A stretch of 64,000 nt of DNA from Asterella californica (lineage: Eukaryota > Streptophyta > Marchantiopsida > Marchantiales > Aytoniaceae). The notes beneath the pieces were generated by a model. The model was not told where the DNA came from. It worked only from the letters and a program-made list of their open reading frames with translations, and made no database searches. Made by a program: the position numbers and the translations under genes. The stretch covers positions 15,919,001-15,983,000 of the forward strand of contig JAYKYS010000008.1 of the NCBI GenBank assembly GCA_036924285.1, given 5' to 3'. Within the stretch, counting starts at the first letter, position 1. Every line of letters begins with the position of its first letter. Positions 23,514 through 35,219 of this stretch are shown here, one piece after another.

Positions 23514-24695
23514 TTAAGCCTCCGCCTTCGTCCACTTCAGTGGCTTGACTACCTCCCAAGTGAAGTCGGGATCGGTGCGTCCAAAGTGGCCGTAGGCGGC
23601 AGTTTTCTGGAATCTCTTGTTGCCTCCCCGCTTCAAGTCGAGGTGGATAGAGATCATACCAGGTCGGAAATCAAAGGTCTCCTTAATAATGTTCAAGATC
23701 TCTCCGTCGGGGATCGTTCCGGTGCCGTAGGTGTCAACGAAGACGGATAAGGGCTCTGGCACACCGATGGCGTACGAGACCTGGACAATGCAACGGCGTG
23801 CAAGGCCTGCAGCTACAACACTCTTAGCTGCTTGCCTGACAATGTAAGCTCCACTTCGGTCGACCTTGGTTGGGTCCTTTCCGGAGAAAGCACCTCCTCC
23901 GTGAGCTCCCCATCCTCCGTAGGTGTCAATGATAATCTTACGACCAGTCAGCCCTGCATCCCCATGAGGTCCTCCGATCACGAAACGACCTGAAGGGTTC
24001 AGATGGAAGATGGTATTCTCGTCCATGTACTTCTCGGGAATGACGGGCTTGATAACGTGCTCGCGCAAGTCAGCGGCGATTTGGTCGTTAGTTACGGTCT
24101 CGTCGTGCTGAGTCGAGATCAACACAGTGTGCACCCTGAGGGGCACCATGGCACCTCCTTCATTTCTGTACTCGACAGTAACCTGGGTCTTCCCATCGGG
24201 CCTCAACCATCCGCAAGTTCCATTCTTCCTCACATCTGTAAGTTTAGCACCGAGCTTGGTGGCCAAGACATGGGTCAATGGCATCAGCTCCTCTGTCTCA
24301 TCAGTGGCGTAACCGAACATGTGTCCTTGGTCACCGGCACCAATCTCCTCAGGTTTCTTGGTGAAATGGCCGTGCACTCCCTGGGCAATGTCGGGACTCT
24401 GCTGCTCAATGTTGACCAACACCTTGCAGTGATCAGCATCCAAACCCACATCAGCGGAAACAAACCCAATCTCCCGGCAGGTGTCCCTCACAATCTTCTC
24501 GTAGTCGATCTTAGCCTTGGTGGTAATCTCACCGAAGACCATGACCATATTGGTCTTAGTGCAAGTTTCGCAAGCCACCTTGCTGTCAACATCCTGCTCT
24601 AGGCAAGCATCCAACACGGCATCAGAAATCTGATCGCACAACTTGTCGGGGTGTCCCTCGTTCACGGACTCGGATGTAAATAGGAAAGTCTCCAT
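23514..24695 (-). CDS. SAMS: S-adenosylmethionine synthetase
   Basis: Makes S-adenosylmethionine from methionine and ATP in the cytosol, the methyl donor for DNA, RNA, protein and lignin methylation. It is a 393-residue uninterrupted frame, full plant length (about 390-396). It starts [20 protein letters not shown], typical of plant enzymes. Signature motifs are present: [16 protein letters not shown] (near residues 117-132) and the glycine-rich loop [17 protein letters not shown] (near 260-276). The C-terminus is [21 protein letters not shown] single coding exon is usual in plant SAMS genes. The start is preceded by AACTAAGAAAA, which could be a 5'-UTR intron acceptor. All expected domains are present and no lesion is seen. 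It is the only clearly intact gene in the window. Confidence 0.97.
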   Translation of the reverse strand: METFLFTSESVNEGHPDKLCDQISDAVLDACLEQDVDSKVACETCTKTNMVMVFGEITTKAKIDYEKIVRDTCREIGFVSADVGLDADHCKVLVNIEQQSPDIAQGVHGHFTKKPEEIGAGDQGHMFGYATDETEELMPLTHVLATKLGAKLTDVRKNGTCGWLRPDGKTQVTVEYRNEGGAMVPLRVHTVLISTQHDETVTNDQIAADLREHVIKPVIPEKYMDENTIFHLNPSGRFVIGGPHGDAGLTGRKIIIDTYGGWGAHGGGAFSGKDPTKVDRSGAYIVRQAAKSVVAAGLARRCIVQVSYAIGVPEPLSVFVDTYGTGTIPDGEILNIIKETFDFRPGMISIHLDLKRGGNKRFQKTAAYGHFGRTDPDFTWEVVKPLKWTKAEA

Positions 24696-24943
24696 TTTTC
24701 TTAGTTAACAAAAATACACACAACAACCGATCGATCTGCTTGCTTGCTTGCTGCTCGAGCACCGAGCTGAGTGTCTGTCAATCCAACCTGAACGGCAAAG
24801 AGAGCACGAGCGAGAGAGCGCTCTAGTGAGCAAATCCCTCCGCGCCGCAGCTTGAAGACAGACACCGGATTGACAGCGAGCGAGCCTCGTGGATCAACGA
24901 AAAGGAATGGTGTACAGTAGGAAGCCTGAGGCGCCAGCTTATG

Positions 24944-24950
24944 ATTTATA
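24944..24950 (-). promoter_or_regulatory. TATA box of the SAM synthetase gene
   Basis: TATAAAT on the minus strand within GTGTATAAATCATAA, about 250 bases before the start codon in a GC-rich leader. A start site about 30 bases downstream would give a 5' UTR near 215 nt. CAG/GTTGGA near 24797 and AACTAAG near 24701 could bound a short leader intron (inference). Confidence 0.6.
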
Positions 24951-26317
24951 CACGAAGCTATCACTCCGCTCCTCCTCCGCTCCCCCAAAGCCAGCCAAGC
25001 AGCGCTGCTCCAAGGCGCGACCCAACCCCTGCCTCCCGTCAACTCGAATCAGACTCACCCGACGTCCGACGGCGTCACGACGGTTTGACCTGCCGACGGC
25101 CATCCGATCCGATGGCACTTTTGATGACGATCCGATCCGACCTTCCTGTCCAGGCCATTCCCGTCCGCTCCAGTCTAGTCCTGCTCTAATCCAGTCCAAG
25201 TCAGTCCGCGCTATCTCTCCTCTCTTGGCTTGCTTTGCCTCAGCTGATTTAGCGATTCCCCCACCGAAGTCGAGCGAGTTTCTAGGCCGCGGCTGGGGGT
25301 GATCGAGCAGGTGGTTGGTGGCGCCTATTGAATGGAGGATGGATGGTCGCGAAAAGGAATCGTCCTGATTTCTGTTACTATCTTTTCTCCAGGCATGTCG
25401 ACAACCGATTAACCCTCGCCTCGCCACCGAGTCACCGACTTAAAGAGGCAAGTTATGGAAGCGATGACTGAGGTTTAGTTACGGGTTAAACAGTTCCACG
25501 ACTCTGCGGCCCCTGCGCGTTAGTGACGTTACGTCTCGATTCGCCAGTGGACTCTTTTAGGCTTTCTTGTGATGTTTGGTCTTGGTCATGTTGGGTTCAG
25601 ATGAACCATATTCTGCGACGACTCGACGTCATACACTGAGCAGACTGAATGATGAACGAGTCGAAGATTATAACCGTCGCGATCATGTGACGAATTGGCG
25701 AACGTACCCCAGACTGACTGCTGCCTGGGCGTGATGCGAAGTGACCTGTCACAGGAGCCTATCTTAAGGGCGCTCCTCCTCTCACTGCGACACTACGCCA
25801 TCCAGCGCAGCCGTCAACCGGAAACTCTCACATTTTGTGCAAGAAAAAACGGTCACTCTCATTGCGACAGTCCTACTGCCTGTAGTCAGACAACTTGGTC
25901 GCAGGTGTCCTTCGTCCGTGGCTTTCCTGCCTGCCTTCCTGCCTTTGCCTACCGCAGCCCCGAACTCTTGGAAGCGACGAGTACACTTTTGTACTGAAAG
26001 TCAAATTCTCAAATGACTCCAAATCTTCTTCGTTAGGCAGTTTTGCATGTGTGTGCACAGTCATCTGTCTCCTTCAACATTTCCACAACATTTTCTGTCA
26101 GTTGCTTTCAGTTTCCAAGGCACTGTAATATAAAAACATCAGAATCGTCAGCATACAAGGGCTACAGGTTCAGACCCTTTCAGAGAGTATTGTAAAAGGG
26201 GAAGAGATTAAAGTTGGAGGATGAAAGGATTACTCAATTCTGCTTTAGATGCCCTTCAAGCATCTCTCGCCAGAAATTTATGCAACTCTAATATTTCTTT
26301 TGGACTTCACCCCACCT
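24951..26317. other. GC-rich SAM synthetase upstream region, then unassigned DNA
   Basis: 24951-25450 is GC-rich and open in several frames on both strands, which reflects composition rather than coding. It is best read as promoter. 25450-26317 holds nothing I recognise. Confidence 0.5.
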
Positions 26318-26358
26318 CTGCTAAACCTGTTATTGATTGGCAATAACAGGTTTAGCAG
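26318..26358. repeat. Perfect 18-bp hairpin
   Basis: CTGCTAAACCTGTTATTG (26318-26335) and its exact complement (26341-26358) around a 5-base loop. One arm's core, GCTAAACCTGTTATTG, recurs near 28562. Confidence 0.9.
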
Positions 26359-26449
26359 ATCAGAATGTAATGTCATCTGAAATGTAATGTAATGTAAAAC
26401 ATATAATGTAAAACGCGCATGCCAACAGCTGGCTATGTATCTACTCGGA

Positions 26450-26665
26450 AAGTTCAGTTTAAAGTATCTGTACAACAGATTATCAACTCATGCGATCTCT
26501 TGCACATCTTGAGCAATGTTTCCAGGCGGCAATGAACCTGTTATTACCCATCAAAGATGCGGTCAAGTAAAGAGATCTCAACAGAGATGATCTCAGGTCG
26601 GACAAACATATTAAAGTTGTGGTCAAGTGAATTTCTAGACATCAGTTGCAGTGGGATGGAGAAAG
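26450..26665. repeat. Dispersed repeat pair, copy 1
   Basis: GGAAAGTTCAGTTTAAAG, GATTATCAACTCATGCGATC, AACCTGTTATTACCCATCAA and GGTCAAGTAAAGAGATCTC line up with the block at 28464-28665 in the same order and orientation. Confidence 0.65.
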
Positions 26666-28463
26666 AAGGCTTGAGTATAATCATAATACCAGCTGAGAAG
26701 AATCACTATATATTACTAAAACATAACTATATTGTACGATTCCTTTTCCGTTTATCAACCATAGTTTTACGTCTTCGCTCACACGTAAGATGAACTAGGT
26801 CATGGTGTGGGGTTCGCGGTGAGGCAGATTTTGGATATTTTATTATTTAATTTACTAGTTTATTATTTACTTTACTAGTTTATTATTTACTGTACTATTA
26901 CGTATGGCTGATACATACTGAATACGTACTGTTCGACAGCTGAGGGTTTAACCGTAGTAAGAGCGAAGAAGTATATACTCCCCTTCAAGGACTCCTAGAG
27001 GAGGAAATATTAAATTGTACCTATAGGATAATAAAATTTGATACCTGGTCCAGTTGCTGATTAACAATTGGCAGTGAACATATCACTTCATAAGTTAATG
27101 AGGATGATGAATTGTTACCCGTTTTCCGGTCATTCGTGATGGACTTTCCAGTTGTTTCTAAGAAAAGTTAAATTGAGTTGTAGTTAGAAAGAAAAGTATC
27201 TTCTAAGCAGCTTTTTGGTGATCTACGTACCACTCACTACCTTCTGTATCTGAATTCGGACATTCTAGTATCTTCTGAGGATTAAATTTGAAAGAAAAAA
27301 ATTGAATTATTAGAAAACATTAAATTGAATTATCTTCAAGCAGCTCCATTTCACTTGGTGTATGCAGAGAACACATTTCCCTCTTAAGCACAACAAATAA
27401 CTCAATGAAGCTCAATAACAATTATTAAGAATAATTGTTGATCTAATAACTCTCATTCATCGCAAGAATATAACATGGATATCAATTTCCCATTGCAGGA
27501 GAAACGGTTCAAATGAGACTATTATTACGTGTCAATGTTAGGAGAGGAGATTTTCTAACGTCCAGAAAAGAAATAGTAGTAGTTTCATATTAGTACATCT
27601 GTGAATTGATATAATAGTTCAATTTTTAATAGAACAGTTTTGAAAAATAAAATAAAATATTTAAATTCTATATTACTTTCTTACAAAAAGTTACGGTCGA
27701 ATTCCACAAGAGTGATAAGAAACACCCATGGAATTTTAATATTTAATACATGATGTGAAGCAATAAACAACGACAACTTTTTCGTTTAGACTCATCACTT
27801 TTTGGAAGGCTGGGTATTAATTTACACGGTACTCATCTCTTTTTGTTCAAACATAGTGTATCAGTTACTAGTCTTTCATGAAAGCTGCTCTTTGTTTTGA
27901 TTCCCTCTAGATTAGCCCATGAGGGTCTATGTTCAACCTCTAGTCACATTCTGTACGGTATCTACCTCTAGCAGAGTGTAAGCTAGGGCTTTTGCAGGTA
28001 TCTAGCTCTACTCTACCGGCTTTTGCAGGTACACAACTGTCCAAACTCCCGACAACCTTATTTCTTCGATTGTTCTCTAAGGTAACCATGCTGCCTTCCC
28101 TTACGCAGTTGGAACACACAATATCTTACAACGTTCGGTTCTTGTGAATCACGGTACTGATAGTATTCGATAGTCTTTTCAGGCGAAAAGTTCATGTTCA
28201 GTGACGTTTCTTATGGGGTTTGCCTGATAGTATAAGAAGGAGTGGTAGAATGCAACCAAACTTTGAGGAACTTTTGATAAATTCTCCAGGTGAAGCAGGA
28301 ATTTACTTGACCGCACCCCTAATACATGATGTTTGTTGGATTTGATTTCACTCCTCTTCAGATTGCTTTACTTCACTGCACCTTTTACGTGCAACAGCAG
28401 GTCAAAAGGCCATGTCATCTGAATGTGATATTTGTATGTTAATCATCGTTCATATGTTTGCAT
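26666..28463. other. AT-rich intergenic DNA, no gene seen
   Basis: Contains short near-duplications (TTATTATTTACTTTACTAGT around 26850-26895; GGCTTTTGCAGGTA around 27990-28030). No coding or RNA gene is recognised. Confidence 0.55.
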
Positions 28464-28665
28464 GGAAAGTTCAGTTTGAAGAGTCTATAGAGCTGATTAT
28501 CATCCCGTGAGATCTTTTATTTGTCTTTTGTACCGTGTCTCCAAAAATAAAAGTGAACTTGCTAAACCTGTTATTGCCGGTCAAGGATATGATCAAGTAA
28601 GCAACTCTTAAGAGGTGGATCAAGTTGGAGAAACGTATTAAGGTTGCAATCAAACTGAATTTCTT
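28464..28665. repeat. Dispersed repeat pair, copy 2
   Basis: GGAAAGTTCAGTTTGAAG, GATTATCATCCCGTGAGATC, AACCTGTTATTGCCGGTCAA and GATCAAGTAAGCAACTC match the block at 26450-26665. Confidence 0.65.
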
Positions 28666-28683
28666 CAGTTTGATTGCAACCTT
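28640..28683. repeat. Perfect 20-bp hairpin
   Basis: AAGGTTGCAATCAAACTGAA (28640-28659), loop TTTC, then the exact complement (28664-28683). It sits at the end of dispersed repeat copy 2, where the equivalent part of copy 1 (near 26610) is not a hairpin. Confidence 0.9.
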
Positions 28684-29994
28684 TTCAATCTTTTTATCCA
28701 TTCAGTTCTAAAGTCTTATCCATATTGTAGTTAATAGCGTTCTTTAGCTAAAATCTGTAAAACAATTTCAAAATGTTGTCTGATTTAAGAGTTAATGAAC
28801 TCATCATTCATGCAATCTTTTGATGTCTAGTACCTATGTTTACAGTTAGTGAAAGCTTGATAGTGTGGCTTTCTCTTTATTTTTTGATCTTACAATCTTG
28901 AAAGTTAGAGAAACAACGGGAACACGATACCATAGAATTTCGACATGTTAATTCTGGTTTGGTTTTTCATTATCGAATACATAATATTTATTGAATACAT
29001 AATATTGAAGTATAAAGTATAGAGGATACATAGTAAAGACAAATAAAGATATGATGTGGAAGCTAGAGGGTCACTAAGGGATTTCTTATAACACGTGCAA
29101 GAACATAAAACTTTTATTGTTTTATTATTTTAGGAAACATTTCACTAATAAATAATAAAACCAGAATAGACTGTTTTATTTTCTGAATAAGTTTTAAACT
29201 TCATACGTGAAAGTTTAGTTCATTAAAAAATATGAACTGAAATAGTTTTACTTATTAAATTTTTTTAAAATTTAAATTCTAAAATACCTCTTGACTTGCT
29301 CATGAATGCATAAGTTTTATGATATTATGGAAAACATATTTTATATTTATAAAAATTAAATTTTAATAAATAATATTAAAAAGTAAAGACTCAAAGAGTA
29401 GTAACATGGAGTTTTAGCATATTAACTGTAGTCCTAATTATTTACTGATAAATAAAATATGCACTTGAAACAGTAACACAAATATGAAGGTATGATGCAT
29501 ACTATAATTCATTATATATAAAATAAATACATAAATACTAATTTTTGTTAACAATATATATAAGAATGATATGATTGTTTAAATTAGGTTATTGAGTGTA
29601 CATGCACTACTGATCGAGGGACAAAAAATCTTCCTCTACTGTTCCGTTTGCGATCGCTGGTTTCATTCCATACTCATCGCTCTTGAACTCTCTCTCTCTT
29701 CTTTATTTCTAATTTGTTTGGGCAGTTTTGCAATCCCATTCTCTGTTCGTCACCGAAGTTCCTCACTTATTTTACTTTCCTTGTGTTCAATTCTAGGATT
29801 TCAGTTATACATTAGATTCTACATCACAACTGATCAACTTGCATCATCATTGCATATTGTACTTGTGAACTAAATACATTGCACTCTATAACAAGAGAAC
29901 TTTTTTGGCATACATAGAAACACCTTTCATAGCAAGTTAGCGAATGTACATTCAGCCCCCGTGTGCTACTTACTATGTAATTCCGCGTGTTACC
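28684..29994. other. Very AT-rich intergenic DNA, no gene seen
   Basis: Only low-complexity A/T runs and one 93-codon hydrophobic frame (29592-29873, plus) with no recognised family. Confidence 0.55.
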
Positions 29995-30395
29995 TATGTG
30001 CTCAGAAATTTTACTTGATCATACCTCTAGATAAAATGTCGGACTTGATCAGACTCCTCGTATGATTTCTTACTTGATCAGACCTTTCACCTTGAGTTAC
30101 CTATAGTACATGCCACTTTGCCTAGTCAACAATGAGTGTTAACAAAAAAGATTCTGCATACATAGAAACAAGTCCATCAGCAACCTAAAATTAAATTTTC
30201 TTTTACATCACTGCTAATGTCGGGAAAGAGAATCAAGTCTCATTCACTGGTGTGACTAAGTAAGTTGTATGACTGGCAACTCCAAATCAGAGATATGATG
30301 AAGCAAGAAATTATAAAAGAAAGTCTGATCTAAGACTGACTTCATTGTGGGGTCTGATCAAGTAAATCTGTGCCTATGTGCTAGAGAGTGATCCT
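29995..30395. repeat. Foldback (MITE-like) element with ACTTGATCAGACC arms
   Basis: The left arm (about 30000-30095) carries TTTTACTTGATCATACC, GGACTTGATCAGACT and TGATTTCTTACTTGATCA. The right arm (about 30300-30390) reads as their complement, ending GGTCTGATCAAGTAAATC and TATGTGCTA. Arms of about 85 bp surround a centre of about 200 bp. It is non-coding. A related right-arm sequence lies near 45640-45700. Confidence 0.75.
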
Positions 30396-33300
30396 TTATC
30401 TACCATTCTCGACTTACGAATACATATTGAAATGAGTGTTACGAGTATATATTCAAATGACGTGGTGAACATTTTGTGAAAGAGACAAATTTGAAGGTAA
30501 AAGAGAAAACCTTACACATAGTATATTTGAATAGCTAGTATATATTATATGATCAAGTAGAGATCAGATATGCAACTGAAATCATAGTTGCAAGCATATG
30601 CACACTAAAATGAAACTCGCTTGCATACATCTAAACCAAAATATGTTCATATTTTATTCTTAGCTATAGTTTATATTATGAATCCAGACGAAACAGGTTC
30701 AATCATAATTGTTCCTGGTCATATTTTGGCAACGTTTTCTTTTATGCACTCAAGATTTCATAGAACCAATTCATAGAACGCTTTTGGTCCAAGTTTCCTC
30801 ATTGAACTGAGACATAGTCGCAATAGTAGATTACTGACAGAACGTTATATTGAAATAGGTAGGCTGTCACGACATGATCAGAAGGATGAAAGAAGAATGA
30901 ATGTGATACTTTCTAAAGAGGTGAGCTATAATGGGATGAACTCGGTGGAATCAAGGTGGCACACACTTGCAAAAGGGAAGAATGGGGCTAAGATACTGGA
31001 GGGTGATTGGGGCAAAAGAAACTCTACGTACAATGACTCCACGTGAATCATGAGAACAATAAAAATGGCTCAACCGCCCTTCCTCTATATGTTGCAGTCA
31101 CATGGGCTGCGAGTCTAAGCCTCACAACCCAACCTTCAATGGGGCAGACAAAAGGGAAATCGTTTCAGTGGCTATCACTGTCCGAGAAGCAAAACACTCA
31201 AAGCGAGAAACAAGAATCTCTTCGTGTCCTTTCCAGTCTAGTATGAAAAGGGGTGTCAACCTTTCCGAAAGATTCTGGAAAGAGTTATTATTTCAAGCAA
31301 ACTTTTACAGGTGTTTTCTGCGGGTATCTCTAGCACCTCTACAGGTGCTCGTAGGAAAACACCGGAGCATTTTCTTATTGAGTGTTAACTAGTTTCGTAC
31401 GTTTGTTTTTATGTATAAATTTTCTTTTCTAGAATAATAAATTCAGGTGAAAGTGATAAAAATTTGATAAAAATGAATATACTCCTAGTTCAAAACAACG
31501 ACCTAAATTGAACCGTGGTTCGATAGAAAGCTGGACGTGAAAAAATTCCTATATTTTGTCTTTCACTTGTCGGAGAATATTTCTACTTAACATTGACACC
31601 TCCTAACAATCAACATCGTCTTGCTTCCACCCGAATAAAGCACTGAAACCTTATCAAGTACTTATGACCAAATAATGAGCATGGTTATGATTTTGCTCAT
31701 TATAGCATCTCTACCGCGGGTCTTTAAAGGCTCCCCTAACCAGTTAGAGAGCCAATTAGTGGAAAACTTCTCCACCGCTAATCTTTATACTATTTCTTAC
31801 TTTACCAGAATTCCCTAAAATTTATCGTGATTCTCTAACTTAAAGATTACAATAAAGACCCCTTGACCCGATGTAAAACCGTTTGAGTAATAGTTTTTAG
31901 TAGTTTTGAAAAAGTTTGAGTTTATGATATTCTTTAGAGATCTATTTGAGAGTGCGGTGGAAAAATTCCTCCATTAAAAATAAAGATCTTTCACTCTTCA
32001 TAGAGATAAGGAGTTCTTTATCTCTATACATGTAGAGATGCTCTTAACAAAAGCAGTTAAAGGACATATGAGAAGACCACCAAGAATATTATCGACGGGA
32101 CCTCGATCCATTGTGAAGAGCGACATTAGATTTGACTCTGCTTCTCACCAATTGGCGGTTAGAATATACGAATAAAAGGGGAATTTGACTGGCACCTTAC
32201 GAAGAGATTTGGAGTTATGTTGAACTCTTCGTAGACGAGAAAGAACGAAAGCGGCACCTGCTACTGTGGGTTGGACTGGACTTACGTGAGGCTGATGGTG
32301 CTGCCAGGTGCTCACACGCTGATCGGTAAGAGCCAGCCAGCAAAAGGGCAAAGCCAGACAGGTCGCAAAAACATCGTCAATAAAGTAATCTACTGCTACT
32401 ATGCCTGGTTGTATCTAACAATCCCGGTCTACTTGCGAGGAAAGAAGCGCAAAACAAGATCGATCGTTGTATATCTTAGGCCCAGTTAGGGTTGTCACTA
32501 AAGCAACCGATACGTCACTTTTTAAGTCCTTCCTCTTTGCAAGTGGCTATGGAGCTAACGACACAACCGATGACGTTGGGAATTCCTCCCTACGTGTACT
32601 TTGCTTAGTTATACAAGCGAACCGTTCATGCAGAACCAGAAGCGACAGAAAGCTTGAGGTTCAGTCCCAGTCGTACCTTCTTTGTCTGTTTCTTTTTGAA
32701 TGCTGATGGCGAGCGTCCAACTTCAGGCAGAGCACAAACTAAAGCCTTCCCTTAGTGGTGGATACTTTCCACCACGAACTTTGTTATTGGAAAAACAGGA
32801 CAATTCAGCATATCCGAAGCAAATTCTTTTCTTCGAGAATCGACGGCGAAACGTTAAGGGAGTAGTATCAAGAGAGACCAACCAGCAGCCACCCAATGAA
32901 CACGAACCATCCCTAAGTTCACTAACGCGAAACACTAAATGCCACACGAACGAAAGGAAAGTGATGCATATTGTGTATAATCTCCTGCAGTTTTACATGT
33001 TCTTGAGTTTCTATCTACTGCTCCAATACGTCGAAGTCCCTTCCTGTTCCTTTCCAGATAACCTTGGAGCGTAAAAGAGCATTGGGATTCAAACGCTGCT
33101 ACACTCAGGAATGACAGCCCTGTTTGAACGGCGAGAAACAGCACTCGAACGATGCTTTCCCTCAGCTCGCGCTGCTGCCAGCTGGGAACGCTCCTCCAGA
33201 GACGATCGTTCAGAATATCTCCAACATGCAAGAACTACTGCTGACAGTCCTGTATCTAGACGAGTATTAACTCGTAGCATAAACCCTATGAATATAAAAG

Positions 33301-34145
33301 CATGAAAACGAATATTTTTTCCTTACAGTGTATTTTGCAGCTCAAGTTAAGATTCTTTTTTGCTCCAAGAAACCTCGAATATTCATCTTAATATTTTTTT
33401 TTCAATACTCAATACTTCGTCTCGAGATGAATCATAATTTGTCAAGCGGGTAGCTTTCACTTGATTCTTTGTTTAACAGATTCTAATTTGGGATGAAGAC
33501 ATAAGGACCAAAAGCATTCTCTGCATAAGGGTTAAATTTTTCACTCTCTTAAAGCAAATTCGCAAATAAGGTTTTCTAGGTCACCCAGTTGTAGTCATAC
33601 TCGAGCTTTAAACCCTTGGTATGCATATTAAATTCGAGGTCACATTTCATATTTTTGAGGTAACATCGGGGTGTAATGGTGTAATTAAAAATATTTATTT
33701 ATTTAAAAATATTAAGGTTTATTTTTTGTTTAAAAGAAAATTTAATCTAGCATTGTGTTTTCTTTTAACCAACAGTTTTTCTAAATTTTACCAAATACTA
33801 TACAAATATTTTCTTTTATACTTACACTTGTTCTCAACAAAAAGTAAAAATGACCTCCCGAGATATAAAGCAGCAACCCTAGTGTCACAGTATTTTACAA
33901 CACTAACCTAATTCTATGTTCCGAAGGAAGAAAGTGAAATAGTCAAAAAATCATTGAAAGATTTCAAATTCAGAACTCAAATTAATTAGTAATTTTGCAT
34001 GAATGAATGTGCATATCATGAAATATGAAACTTGTTAGTGTCATCTAAGTGAAATGTCAAATCGAATTTCAGGAACAAATAGTGTGTTATCAGTGTCCAA
34101 AACGCAGTATAAAAACAAGAAGGAAATATTTCTTTTTTCTCCTCA
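30396..34145. other. Intergenic DNA, no gene recognised
   Basis: Open frames up to 124 codons (32700-33074, plus; 32935-33231, minus) overlap one another on both strands in a more balanced stretch at 32.1-33.3 kb. I recognise no motif in any. 33.3-34.1 kb is very AT-rich. Confidence 0.45.
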
Positions 34146-34149
34146 TGTA

Positions 34150-34400
34150 CAGGTTAGCGAGAAGATAGAATTCGCTTGGACATTTCTCACTCTAGACCCA
34201 TAATAGTTCTGAAGTGAGTCACCTAGTGTAAAGCTTTGATTTAAGTCCTTATTTAAAAGATTTTGAAAGAAAATTCGATCAACAAAAGAATCTTGGGTAT
34301 AACAGCTACTTTCTTGGTTCGCACATATCACACTCGCAAAATGAGTTACTCCTAGTTACCAAGCATATTTGTAGGGGCACTAGGGTTTCATGGTATTTGT
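34150..34400. repeat. Composite dispersed repeat (copy 2, partial)
   Basis: AAAGCTTTGATTTAAGTCCTT (near 34230, quoted in part) and CGCAAAATGAGTTACTCCTA followed by GTTACCAAGCATATTTG match modules of the 10.26-11.45 kb block, here with the intervening part deleted. Confidence 0.6.
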
Positions 34401-34837
34401 ATATATTTTATTTCTCTTGCCATATACTCGTTAAATGAAACAAAAAAATATTACACTGATATTGTTTTAGATCTCCCTCTATTCTTGAAGTTTTCCTTAT
34501 TATTGAGATGATCTTAACATGTCCTCTCAAGCCATGATATATTTTCTTTTTCTTTTTAAGAAGGGAAAAGGAAAGAAGAATTTTGTTGCTGATTGTTTAT
34601 GAGAAGTAATTATAAAATGAGAAGTAATTATAAAATTATAACGACTTTATACACTATCATCATTTAAGAGGATATTGTATGATAGAACGAAAAACAAGTA
34701 CTACACAAAGAACTGAAAGGCTATGCATTTGGTACACCAGAGAAATTAAGTATGAGAAGTAATAAAAGGTTATATATACTACTACAGATTTGTGGTCTTT
34801 CTGAAGCTCCGATTAGGGTAAATTCTCACTACCAAGC

Positions 34838-35105
34838 GAGCCACTTCGTAACTTTACGAAGTAATGGGTTTCATACATTTACGAAGGGAATCGCTTCGTA
34901 AGCACTTCGTACCTCCCCAAAATTACTATGCTATATTTACGAAGATATACATTTTTGTAACTTCTGAAGCGAATCGGGTAATAAACGACAGTGCCAATTA
35001 CCAAGTAATACCTTTCATACACATACGAAGGTGATACCTTCGTAACAAGTAGTCAGAGATTACGAAGAAATGTCCTTTGTAAGTCTACGAAGGACAACGC
35101 TTCGT
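34838..35105. repeat. Cluster of TTACGAAG / CTTCGTAA palindromic motifs
   Basis: About ten copies of TTACGAAG or CTTCGTAA in both orientations, such as CTTCGTAACTTTACGAAGTA and TTACGAAGGGAATCGCTTCG. Neighbouring motifs pair into hairpins. No coding signal. Confidence 0.8.
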
Positions 35106-35121
35106 AAAAGCACCACATGGT

Positions 35122-35219
35122 ATTCGATGGTTTACAAAGGGATAGTCTTCATATTCTATGAAATATTTATGATTCGATGGTTTAAAGGGATAGTCTCCAT
35201 ATTCTATGCAATATTTATG
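35122..35219. repeat. 50-bp tandem duplication
   Basis: ATTCGATGGTTTACAAAGGG (35122) recurs as ATTCGATGGTTTAAAGGGAT (35172). Both run to ATATTTATG with few differences. Confidence 0.85.

Noticed and set aside
24003..24602. 199-codon plus-strand open frame
   Set aside because: It is exactly antisense to the SAM synthetase coding region and reflects its codon bias; no motif of its own.
23514..24695. Functional link between SAM synthetase and the retrotransposon methyltransferase
   Set aside because: SAM is the methyl donor, but the genes are 33 kb apart, one is housekeeping and the other is a dead transposon copy; co-location is probably accidental.
24889..25427. Open frames of 113-162 codons on both strands upstream of SAM synthetase
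   Set aside because: They overlap each other in GC-rich promoter and leader DNA, have low-complexity Arg/Ser/Pro content and lack recognisable domains.
32700..33305. Overlapping frames of 60-124 codons on both strands
   Set aside because: Both strands are open over the same stretch, with no recognised motif; likely chance in a balanced-composition island.
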